DNA of 9,937 nucleotides from the NCBI GenBank assembly GCA_937916195.1, contig CALFTO010000021.1, positions 1-9,937 of the forward strand. The letters run 5' to 3'. Positions 1 to 5,354 of this stretch are shown piece after piece. Within the stretch, counting starts at the first letter, position 1, and each line of letters begins with the position of its first letter. Below the pieces are notes generated by a model. The model was not told where the DNA came from. It made no database searches and was given only the letters and a program-made list of their open reading frames with translations. This stretch comes from an uncultured Clostridia bacterium. GTDB taxonomy: Bacteria > Bacillota > Clostridia > Oscillospirales > Acutalibacteraceae. A program made the translations under genes and the position numbers.

Positions 1-24
1 ATCATCTTACACTACTGTATACAA

Positions 25-150
25 TCATACTCTTGACACGTGAATCGCCCCTACATTTATGAGGGCGTTTTCGGTTAAATCAACTGTGTTGTAATTGTTG
101 CCGAAAAGGGTTTGTACAAGTGAGTTATTTGACAGTGCGTCGAGGACGCC
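25..150 (-). pseudogene. Possible 3' remnant of an unidentified gene
   Basis: A minus-strand frame stays open for about 42 codons and ends at a TGA at 25-27. Its translation has ordinary protein composition (it includes LDALSNNSLVQTLFG and VDLTENALINVG). Going upstream it runs into the GC-rich hairpin repeat at 150-183, which carries an in-frame TAG at 178-180. No ATG and no ribosome-binding site are present. I do not recognise the family. The likeliest reading is the tail of a gene cut off by the repeat or by a deletion. Chance openness over so short a stretch cannot be excluded. Confidence 0.3.
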
Positions 151-183
151 GTAACGGGCGGGCACGGAGACCCGCCCCTACGA
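150..183. repeat. GC-rich hairpin repeat
   Basis: GGGCGGG (156-162) pairs with CCCGCCC (171-177) around an 8-base loop. The element is much richer in GC than its surroundings and ends in CCTACG. This looks like one of the short mobile or dispersed hairpins common in Clostridia genomes, which is my recollection rather than something the window proves, because only one full copy is here. A related CGCCC/GGGCG hairpin lies at 46-67. Confidence 0.5.
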
Positions 184-201
184 AATCACTTGTCATTTGA
201 A

Positions 202-229
202 GAACACACAGAACCGTCCCCTGTGCACT
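202..229 (+). repeat. CACAG...CTGTG dispersed repeat, copy 1
   Basis: First of five copies in the window sharing the core GAACCGTCCCCTGTGCA. The ends CACAG and CTGTG are complementary and can close a small hairpin around the invariant centre. Copy 2 follows about 40 bases later in the same orientation. Confidence 0.85.
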
Positions 230-243
230 AATAACGCTTTAGT

Positions 244-271
244 CAACACATAGAACCGTCCCCTGTGCACT
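244..271 (+). repeat. CACAG...CTGTG dispersed repeat, copy 2
   Basis: Same core as copy 1, with one change (CACATAGAACC instead of CACACAGAACC) that weakens the terminal pairing. It has the same orientation and is followed by CTCAT as the A/T-rich repeat cluster begins. Confidence 0.85.
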
Positions 272-290
272 CATAAAAAACAGTCATTTT

Positions 291-543
291 TTGCGGTTTA
301 TTTGCGGTTTATTTTTGTGAAATGGTGTTTATTTTCGTGAAACCTCATAAAAGGTGAAATCGCGCAAACCGTTGATATATAAGGCTTCACGGCACTTCGT
401 GGAATTTCGTGAAACCTACTTTTTGGATTTCGAGTCTCTCCTTCTGCGTCAAATAAAATCGTTGAAAAATCCTTATTTATCAAGGCTTTCAGCGGTTTTA
501 TTTTTTGCAAAATGTCGATTTGGTGTTTATTTGGTGTTTATTG
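291..543. repeat. Cluster of 11-bp direct repeats and inverted repeats; att-like region
   Basis: The 11-mer G(C/G)(G/T)GTTTATTT occurs in tandem at 293-303 and 304-314, again at 324-334, and in tandem at 522-532 and 533-543, with a 12-base variant near 492. Within the span, TTTCGTGAAACCT is repeated exactly at 333-345 and 405-417, and TTCACG (386-391) faces CGTGAA (408-413) as an inverted repeat. Paired sets of direct repeats flanking a short inverted repeat resemble the arm-type and core sites bound by tyrosine integrases, but no integrase gene is present. Replication iterons or simple A/T-rich decay are alternatives. I see no convincing gene in 1-660 apart from the remnant at 25-150. Confidence 0.45.
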
Positions 544-546
544 CAT

Positions 547-571
547 AAAAAAACGAGGTGGTTAGCCTCGT
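547..571 (-). terminator. Rho-independent terminator (minus strand)
   Basis: On the minus strand a 6-bp stem (ACGAGG/CCTCGT, 553-558 with 566-571) with a 7-base loop is followed by seven T residues (553-547). It is the first terminator downstream of the zinc-ribbon gene. Two repeat copies lie between that gene's stop and this hairpin. Confidence 0.65.
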
Positions 572-591
572 CCCGTTGGTTGATATTAAGA

Positions 592-624
592 TTTATCGAA
601 CACAGAGAACCGTCCCCTGTGCAC
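592..624 (+). repeat. CACAG...CTGTG dispersed repeat, copy 3
   Basis: A 33-base unit beginning TTTATCGAACACAGAGAACC and identical to copy 4 just downstream. The two form a tandem pair with a 34-base period, placed between the zinc-ribbon gene and its terminator. Confidence 0.9.
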
Positions 625-625
625 T

Positions 626-658
626 TTTATCGAACACAGAGAACCGTCCCCTGTGCAC
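626..658 (+). repeat. CACAG...CTGTG dispersed repeat, copy 4
   Basis: Exact duplicate of the 33-base copy 3, in tandem with it. Identity over all 33 bases in otherwise A/T-rich, decayed DNA points to recent duplication or active conservation. Confidence 0.9.
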
Positions 659-674
659 TCTGCACTTCACTCTC

Positions 675-965
675 TTATCTTCCCCTTTCCCTCTTTCTTG
701 TTTCTTTTTCCATTTTTTTCAATTCACGTATTTCATAAATTGTTCCACAGCTAGAACACTTGAAATAATAAGTTACAAACATTATATTACCTTTCAAAAA
801 GGTATCAACAACAAAAAAATCATAGTTTTTTGCTTCTTCTGATTCCGAATTGACAACTATTTCACGTTTTTTTCTCTCTAACTCATTCCCGCATTTGAAA
901 CAAAAATGTTTCTTTTTAAGAAAAAAGAATGAACAATCATATTGAGTAATTCTTCCATGTATCAT
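675..965 (-). CDS. Small zinc-ribbon-like hypothetical protein
   Basis: A 96-residue protein with two CxxC knuckles, C22-x2-C25 (CFKC) and C70-x2-C73 (CSSC), about 45 residues apart. This is the layout of a treble-clef or zinc-ribbon fold binding one Zn. There is no signal peptide. The C-terminus is strongly charged (repeated Lys/Arg/Glu) and may be helical. The ATG at 965 is preceded by AAGGGAG at seven bases. That site follows directly on the stop codon of the 3' remnant at 979-1074, so the gene once sat second in a translationally coupled pair. A consensus promoter at 1136-1164 could still drive it. I do not recognise a specific family or function. The tidy ribosome-binding site, knuckles and terminator argue that it is real. 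Confidence 0.7.
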   Translation of the reverse strand: MIHGRITQYDCSFFFLKKKHFCFKCGNELERKKREIVVNSESEEAKNYDFFVVDTFLKGNIMFVTYYFKCSSCGTIYEIRELKKMEKETRKRERGR

Positions 966-978
966 ATTAAAACTCCCT

Positions 979-1074
979 TTATGCAGGTGTGACTCTAATT
1001 ATATAACCAAAGCCTAAAACACCTGGGCTATTCATTTTACTTCCCCAGCCCCCATCCGGAAGAATTCCATACTG
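979..1074 (-). pseudogene. 3' remnant of a gene cut at a repeat boundary
   Basis: The minus-strand frame here is open, protein-like (GWGSKMNSPGVLGFGYIIR near its end) and ends in TAA at 979-981. That stop overlaps the ribosome-binding site of the zinc-ribbon gene, as expected of an operon partner. Upstream the frame runs straight into the inverted repeat copy at 1073-1100 and meets an in-frame TAG shortly after. No start codon with a ribosome-binding site exists. The body of the gene therefore seems to have been lost up to the repeat. The tail faintly recalls C-termini of secreted repeat or lectin-like proteins, but this is too weak to name. Confidence 0.45.
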
Positions 1075-1100
1075 CACAGGGGACGGTTCTGTGTGTTCGT
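1073..1100 (-). repeat. CACAG...CTGTG dispersed repeat, copy 5 (inverted)
   Basis: Reverse-orientation copy: GCACAGGGGACGGTTCTGTG reads as the complement of copy 1. With copies 3 and 4 it brackets the zinc-ribbon gene and the gene remnant, making an inverted-repeat frame about 0.5 kb wide. Confidence 0.9.
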
Positions 1101-1135
1101 CCCTTGTGACCTATTTTTACACTGACCTCAAGTTA

Positions 1136-1164
1136 AATATATCATTTTTAATTAGTTCCGTCAA
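1136..1164 (-). promoter_or_regulatory. Promoter towards the remnant and zinc-ribbon gene
   Basis: On the minus strand TTGACG (1164-1159) is followed after exactly 17 bases by TATATT (1141-1136). It lies just downstream of the FUSC gene stop and points at the inverted repeat, the gene remnant and the zinc-ribbon gene. It is probably the original promoter of the truncated gene. It would now give a leader of about 165 bases containing repeat copy 5. Confidence 0.6.
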
Positions 1165-1181
1165 CCGATTATCTATTTTAA

Positions 1182-2099
1182 TTATTTATTCCGTTTTGAT
1201 TTTTGCAAGGCTTCGATTAAATCCTCGCGGAGATTTAGAATTTGGGTAACATGGTAGTTAGTTATAATATCGTTTTCGGTCATTTCGGTTGTTACGGTGA
1301 CATCGCGGATAAGCGCTCCGTTTTCGACCAATCGGTTTAGGTTTTCTTCGCTTAAGCTTCCGTGTTTTTCCATTCGGCTGAGGACTTCCATTTGTGCTAC
1401 GAGCTGACGGGCTTTGTCGGCACAGATATTGAAAACCTCAAGTCTTTTACGGTTTCTTTTAAGTCGCAGAAGTAACCATTGATTTGAGAAAATTGAAAGC
1501 TGACGAGCGAGAGTATCAATGGTTGAGGTCATTTTTTCGGTGTCGGGGTACTCATTATCGCCGTCAAACATATCTTCAAGAAAAAGAATAATCTCTTTAT
1601 CAAGGCTTTCTGCGGTCAGACGAATTTTTCGGGTATTGTTATATGGAAAAATCAGCGAATTGATAATAAGCCCCACGCCCAAGCCGATTGCGGTATCCCA
1701 AAGTCTGCCCAGAGCATATGTAAGGGGCTGAATATCGGGTGTGGTGCAGATTATCACCACCATAAGACACGGGAGTGTTGGTGAAAAACGGATATGCAGA
1801 AGATTATAAATTGTTATTACAAGCACGATGCCGATACCCGTTGCCACAAGGGGATTTATGGGCAGAAGCATCAGCAAAACACCTGCAATCGCGCCGAAGA
1901 ATACGCCGAAAATCTGCGTAAGGCAAGAGCCGATTGAGTCTTTTAAGGTGGGCTCAATAACCGCCATAGCGCCGAGCATTGCGAAGATAAGGCGCGAGGT
2001 TGTTGTGCCGTAAGAGGTCACCAAAAGCATTGCGATTACCACGGCTGTGGCGGTTTTGAGTGTTCGCAAGCCAATGTGGAATTTTTTGAGATTTTTCAT
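1182..2099 (-). CDS. Aromatic acid exporter-like (FUSC/ArAE family) membrane protein
   Basis: A 305-residue protein. The N-terminal half has about six hydrophobic segments (roughly residues 15-30, 35-50, 59-80, 84-104, 108-123, 130-152). It includes the family-type stretch around GAMAVIEPTLKDSIG, where a polar, Pro-containing loop follows helix two. Residues 160-305 form a long charged helical cytoplasmic domain. This matches the small Gram-positive ArAE/DUF939-type members of the fusaric-acid-resistance superfamily, thought to export aromatic or other weak acids. The substrate here is unknown. The length fits a half-size member. The start is the ATG at 2099 with GAGGTG five bases upstream. 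It is a single-gene unit with its own promoter, and I see no clear terminator downstream. Confidence 0.8.
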   Translation of the reverse strand: MKNLKKFHIGLRTLKTATAVVIAMLLVTSYGTTTSRLIFAMLGAMAVIEPTLKDSIGSCLTQIFGVFFGAIAGVLLMLLPINPLVATGIGIVLVITIYNLLHIRFSPTLPCLMVVIICTTPDIQPLTYALGRLWDTAIGLGVGLIINSLIFPYNNTRKIRLTAESLDKEIILFLEDMFDGDNEYPDTEKMTSTIDTLARQLSIFSNQWLLLRLKRNRKRLEVFNICADKARQLVAQMEVLSRMEKHGSLSEENLNRLVENGALIRDVTVTTEMTENDIITNYHVTQILNLREDLIEALQKSKRNK

Positions 2100-2116
2100 A
2101 TTAACACCTCAAGGTG

Positions 2117-2145
2117 ATTATAACAAAATCGTGGATAAAAGGCAA
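2117..2145 (-). promoter_or_regulatory. Promoter of the FUSC-family gene
   Basis: On the minus strand TTGCCT (2145-2140) precedes a perfect TATAAT (2122-2117) by 17 bases. Transcription should start near 2110, so the message would begin at or within the ribosome-binding site (2110-2105). The leader is thus only about 11 bases. The repeat at 2155-2200 stops ten bases upstream of the -35. Confidence 0.65.
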
Positions 2146-2154
2146 GTGTATATA

Positions 2155-2200
2155 CCCCCCTCAGTCGCTTCGCGACAGCTCCCCCTCAAGGGTGGAGCCT
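2155..2200. repeat. Structured repeat with two hairpins
   Basis: GTCGC (2164-2168) pairs with GCGAC (2172-2176) over a TTC loop. A second stem joins GCTCC (2178-2182) with GGAGC (2194-2198). The C-run, double-hairpin layout is one I recall as a widespread dispersed element in gut Clostridia, though only one copy occurs here. It is GC-rich against an A/T-rich background and lies between divergent promoters. Confidence 0.6.
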
Positions 2201-2208
2201 ATTAAATC

Positions 2209-2237
2209 TTGCAAACTATTGTTTTATATGCTAAAAT
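2209..2237 (+). promoter_or_regulatory. Promoter for the 12-codon ORF and hypothetical gene
   Basis: TTGCAA (2209-2214) and TAAAAT (2232-2237) are separated by 17 bases. This is the same hexamer pair used by the glycosidase operon promoter at 8514-8542. The expected start near 2244 gives a leader of about 120 bases before the gene at 2364, containing a short ORF and a hairpin. Confidence 0.6.
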
Positions 2238-2267
2238 GTTTTTAATAAATTATTGGGAGTGATTATT

Positions 2268-2306
2268 ATGTTGGAAGCTAACATGTGCGAGGTACAAGAA
2301 TTATAA
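2268..2306 (+). CDS. 12-codon ORF, leader peptide or gene remnant
   Basis: GGGAG about nine bases upstream of an ATG opens a 12-residue frame (MLEANMCEVQEL) ending in TAA. It lies between a good promoter and the gene at 2364, and an A/T-only 8-bp hairpin (2314-2321 with 2330-2337) follows. It could be a translated leader, the stump of a lost gene, or chance. No run of a single amino acid suggests classical attenuation. Confidence 0.25.
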   Translation: MLEANMCEVQEL

Positions 2307-2363
2307 TTAAACTTTTTATCTTGTAAATGAGATAAAATAATTATTGTAAAACAAGGAGAAAAC

Positions 2364-2756
2364 ATGAAATCTATTGTATTAAATAATATTAATTATTGCA
2401 AATATCCTGAGGGAATTGAAAACATTGAGCAGTTTGCAAATTACTGTAATGAGCATTACAATTCATTTATCAAGCTTGTAAAATACTCAGAAGAAAACTG
2501 TTGTTCACCTTATTTTATCGAAAATGAATTTGAAGAAATATACTTAAACGTTTCTTTAATTCACCGAATTCATGAAGAAGAAATAACAATTCTGTCAAAA
2601 GAAGAATATGATACAAGATTACGAAAAGTTGTTGCAGAAAGGTGTATTTACTGTGTAAACTATGAATCAGAGTCTTTGGAAGATGACTTAAAAGGGCACA
2701 GAGGAAATATAAGTCTTGATGGTGAATGTTTCTATTTTGAAAAGAAAAGTGAATAA
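2364..2756 (+). CDS. Small Cys-containing hypothetical protein
   Basis: A 130-residue soluble, acidic protein with no signal peptide or membrane segment. Residues 1-75 are rich in Asn, Glu and aromatic residues and probably helical. The C-terminal third has C94-x2-C97 (RCIYC), H112 and C122 (GEC), a possible C-C-H-C metal site. Adjacent C46-C47 is also notable. The ATG is preceded by AAGGAG at an ideal distance. The gene is alone between its promoter and a strong hairpin terminator. I do not recognise the family. The complete expression signals make it a real gene. Its codon use is A/T-richer than that of the glycosidase genes, which may mean a different history. Confidence 0.75.
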   Translation: MKSIVLNNINYCKYPEGIENIEQFANYCNEHYNSFIKLVKYSEENCCSPYFIENEFEEIYLNVSLIHRIHEEEITILSKEEYDTRLRKVVAERCIYCVNYESESLEDDLKGHRGNISLDGECFYFEKKSE

Positions 2757-2764
2757 TTAAAAAG

Positions 2765-2800
2765 AGTCACCCACGCACTGTAAAAAGTGTGTGGGTGACT
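2765..2800. terminator. Bidirectional terminator between convergent genes
   Basis: A 15-bp stem with one G-U pair (AGTCACCCACGCACT, 2765-2779, with 2786-2800) has a 6-base loop. It is followed by TTATTATTT on the plus strand and by CTTTTTAATT on the minus strand. It ends the gene at 2364-2756 and probably also the glycosidase operon coming from the other side. Confidence 0.85.
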
Positions 2801-2810
2801 TTATTATTTC

Positions 2811-2953
2811 TCGGACAGAACAGGAGTTCTGTCCCTACGCATTTTCTCTCCCTCCGTCATTTTCTTACGAAAATGACACCAATTACTCGCCTGCCGGCTC
2901 AGGCATCGCTAATTCGGCATCCACCGGATGCCCGCGACCTCGTCAGAGGGAGG
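2811..2953. repeat. Composite multi-hairpin repeat element
   Basis: Five nested or adjacent stems: GGACAGAAC/GTTCTGTCC (2813-2821 with 2826-2834); outer CTCCCTC/GAGGGAG (2848-2854 with 2946-2952); GTCATTTTC/GAAAATGAC (2856-2864 with 2869-2877); GCCTG/CAGGC (2889-2893 with 2900-2904); and GGCATCC/GGATGCC (2916-2922 with 2926-2932). The outer element reads like a known-style Clostridia repeat. The GC-rich block 2881-2937 appears to be a second repeat nested inside it. It fills the space between the GH31 stop and the shared terminator, and no gene is credible here. Confidence 0.65.
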
Positions 2954-2969
2954 ATAGGAAGTGTCTGCA

Positions 2970-5342
2970 TTATTCAAGTGCGAAAACGGCTTCGTCCATA
3001 CACATACGCAAAGATTTTGCTTTTATGCCACGGATAAAGGACTTATAATCTGCTACGGTTTCGCAATTATTGAGTTTTTTATTTGTGAGGACTTTTTTCA
3101 TATTTGGTCCGTTAAGATGAATAAGGCAATCGAGCGCACGCTCACGAACGGGCTTATTCTTTTTGGCAACAATGCCCTTAAGGGTTACTGTGATTTCGTC
3201 CTCTACGGTTATATCTTCAAGATTTACGAAGCTTTTGCCGTAGCTTGCGGGAGTTTGGGTACCGTTGATTATTACAATTACTTCGTCAAAGTCCTCGATA
3301 TCCTTGAAATTAAGAGTATAAGTTCTCTTGGCAGGAATACACTTAAGTGCTTTGCCACCGTTTATTGTAAATGTCAGGGTATCGTTTTCTTCTTGAACAG
3401 TCATTTTTGTAATTGAATACTCGCCGTTTTTGTAGTTACAGGTTTCACCGTCATCCTCATAGAAATCAAAGGAATTGTTACCGCGGTAAATATCAATATC
3501 AAGGTGCTGTGGGCACTGCCACGAATTGCCGTCATCGGCACTCATAGGTATAATTGCCCCCTCTTTTGCAAGAGCAGGAATAGTATTAATTGGGCTGTTG
3601 ATTACAACGGTTTGACCGCCCTTATAGATTTTGCCGTCAAAGATGTTAGTCCATCTGCCCTGGGGCAACCACACTTTTGTTGCGGCAGTTTTTGTTTTGC
3701 CGTCAAGTTTAGTGGTTACTGGGCAAACGAGAATTTCAGAGCCGAAGAAATACTCATTCTTCACTTCAAAGCTCTCTTGATTTTCGGGATATGTATAATA
3801 CATTGGCTCGCAGAGTGCTCTGCCCTCTTTATATGAGCGATAATTCATTGCATAAATATAGGGAATAAGCTTATGGCGGAGACGCAGGCTTTCTGCGCCC
3901 AATACCTCAGCCTCCCAAGAGAAATTCCAAGGCTCTTTGCCAAGAGTTTCAAGGGCGGTAGAATGAAGTCTTAAAATCGGTGAGAAAACCGCATACTGCA
4001 ACCAACGGATATAGAGTTCGTCGTCGTGCTCGCCGAAATGGTGACCGCCGATATCGTGACTCCACCAAGTATAACCGCAGTTTGCCGCGTTTGCGGTGAA
4101 ATAGGGTTGGAAATTGAGCACTTTCCAGTTAATTGCGGTGTCACCCGAAAATCCTAAAGGATAACGATGTGAGCCGATGCCTGCATAGCGGGAAAGAATG
4201 AGCGGACGGCTATTCTCTTTTTCATTATCGCAATAATGGTAATGATTGAGCAGCCACAAGGGGTCAAGACCTGCTTTTTTACTCTTTGTGCCCTGTTGCC
4301 AGTCAATCCACCAGAAATCTACGCCCTCATTCTCAAAGGGATGATGAAGAATGTCAAAGTAGGCATTAATGAAATTCTTATCGGTTAAGTCAAATTCAAC
4401 TGTTTTTTCGGTTGCGGGGTCAATGTTCATAGCCTTTGCCATATCTTCATATTGATTTTCAAAGCTACGGACACCGTCGGCCGGGTGAAGATTTAAAGTA
4501 ACCTTTAAATCCATATCGTGAAGCTTTTGCAAGAAGGCTTTATAGTCGGGGAAAAGGTCAGTATTCCAGCTATATCCTGTCCAACCGCTACCCCACTTTA
4601 CGCCTTTTTTCTCGCACTTACCAAATTTTTCATCAATTTTAACCCAATGCCAATCCATATCAACGGTGGCAATGGTCAAAGGAATGTCACGGCGGAAAAA
4701 TTCTGCCATTAAATCTTCATATTCTTTTTGTGTATAGGCACGATAACGGCTCCACCAATTGCCCAGGGCATAGCGTGGCACAAGGGGTGGCTTGCCTGTA
4801 ATTTTATAGAAATCCTTTAGCCAATCAACATAGTTTTTGCCGAATGCGAAAACATAAATATCTTTTGTATCCTTTTCGCGTTCGGTAAGCATTCCGTCAG
4901 CCTGCAAAAGCAGAGTTTTGCTATCGTCATAAACAGAAACGCCGTCAGTTGAGAGAATACCGTCATCAAGGTTTACCGGACCAAATGTACCGTCAAGAGT
5001 TCGGGTTGTGCCTTTAAGGTTATGAGAAGCGTCATAAGAACATTGTTTGCCGTTGATAACCGCATATTTGAAATTACCTGAATGGCTGTTTACATAGAAT
5101 TCTGCTGACTTGGTTTTGATTATGAGAATATCCGTTTTAACCTCTTTTGTGAAATCAACCTTGCCGAAATCACGATACCAAACGGTCTGTGACGGCAAAT
5201 CGGTAAAATCACCTGCGGGTGAATATTCAACACGCACCATTCTGTCTGTAAGCACGGTTACACGCACATTACCACAGAGAATTATGTTGTCTTTGTTGGG
5301 TTTACCTTCAGTTTTAGCTAACAATTGCTTATTTAACTCCAT
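2970..5342 (-). CDS. Glycoside hydrolase family 31 (alpha-glycosidase)
   Basis: A 790-residue retaining alpha-glycosidase of the GH31 type. An N-terminal beta-sandwich (about 1-185) is followed by a (beta/alpha)8 barrel (about 190-540). The barrel shows VDMDWHW (227-233), the nucleophile motif WWIDWQQG with D347, SRYAGIGSHRYP (384-395), FSGD with acid/base D401, and SHDIGG (428-433). C-terminal beta-sandwich domains follow, then about 95 extra residues that look partly helical. The nucleophile motif differs from the usual WxDMNE of characterised alpha-glucosidases and alpha-xylosidases, so the specificity is open. With no signal peptide it should act in the cytoplasm on an imported alpha-linked sugar. 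The ATG at 5342 follows AAGGAG (5355-5350), which overlaps the stop of the preceding gene by one base. It is the last gene of the three-gene operon. Confidence 0.9.
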   Translation of the reverse strand: MELNKQLLAKTEGKPNKDNIILCGNVRVTVLTDRMVRVEYSPAGDFTDLPSQTVWYRDFGKVDFTKEVKTDILIIKTKSAEFYVNSHSGNFKYAVINGKQCSYDASHNLKGTTRTLDGTFGPVNLDDGILSTDGVSVYDDSKTLLLQADGMLTEREKDTKDIYVFAFGKNYVDWLKDFYKITGKPPLVPRYALGNWWSRYRAYTQKEYEDLMAEFFRRDIPLTIATVDMDWHWVKIDEKFGKCEKKGVKWGSGWTGYSWNTDLFPDYKAFLQKLHDMDLKVTLNLHPADGVRSFENQYEDMAKAMNIDPATEKTVEFDLTDKNFINAYFDILHHPFENEGVDFWWIDWQQGTKSKKAGLDPLWLLNHYHYCDNEKENSRPLILSRYAGIGSHRYPLGFSGDTAINWKVLNFQPYFTANAANCGYTWWSHDIGGHHFGEHDDELYIRWLQYAVFSPILRLHSTALETLGKEPWNFSWEAEVLGAESLRLRHKLIPYIYAMNYRSYKEGRALCEPMYYTYPENQESFEVKNEYFFGSEILVCPVTTKLDGKTKTAATKVWLPQGRWTNIFDGKIYKGGQTVVINSPINTIPALAKEGAIIPMSADDGNSWQCPQHLDIDIYRGNNSFDFYEDDGETCNYKNGEYSITKMTVQEENDTLTFTINGGKALKCIPAKRTYTLNFKDIEDFDEVIVIINGTQTPASYGKSFVNLEDITVEDEITVTLKGIVAKKNKPVRERALDCLIHLNGPNMKKVLTNKKLNNCETVADYKSFIRGIKAKSLRMCMDEAVFALE

Positions 5343-5354
5343 AACATAACTCCT

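Noticed and set aside
420..455. Possible antisense tRNA 3'-end fragment (GAGACTCGAAATCC on the minus strand)
   Set aside because: It resembles a T-arm only over a few bases. No acceptor, D or anticodon stem can be folded, so neither a tRNA nor a tRNA att site is supported.
298..510. 70-codon minus-strand ORF across the 11-mer repeat cluster
   Set aside because: It begins at TTG without a ribosome-binding site and its sequence is the translated repeats. It may be the worn 3' end of an integrase-like frame, but nothing diagnostic remains.
202..658. CRISPR array
   Set aside because: Copies are irregularly spaced, one is inverted at 1073-1100, two are in direct tandem with no spacer, and no cas gene is present.
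505..842. Plus-strand ORFs of 77 and 94 codons
   Set aside because: They read through the tandem CACAG repeats and lie antisense to the zinc-ribbon gene, without ribosome-binding sites.
2314..2337. Terminator or riboswitch upstream of the gene at 2364
   Set aside because: The 8-bp stem is A/T only apart from one pair and lacks a T-run. No known riboswitch core is visible.
2789..3048. Plus-strand ORFs over the composite repeat
   Set aside because: Two overlapping frames are both open because of the structured repeat. There is no ribosome-binding site and the composition is not protein-like.
2961..3836. Plus-strand ORFs opposite the GH31 gene
   Set aside because: They are shadows of the well-supported GH31 coding strand, with no start signals.
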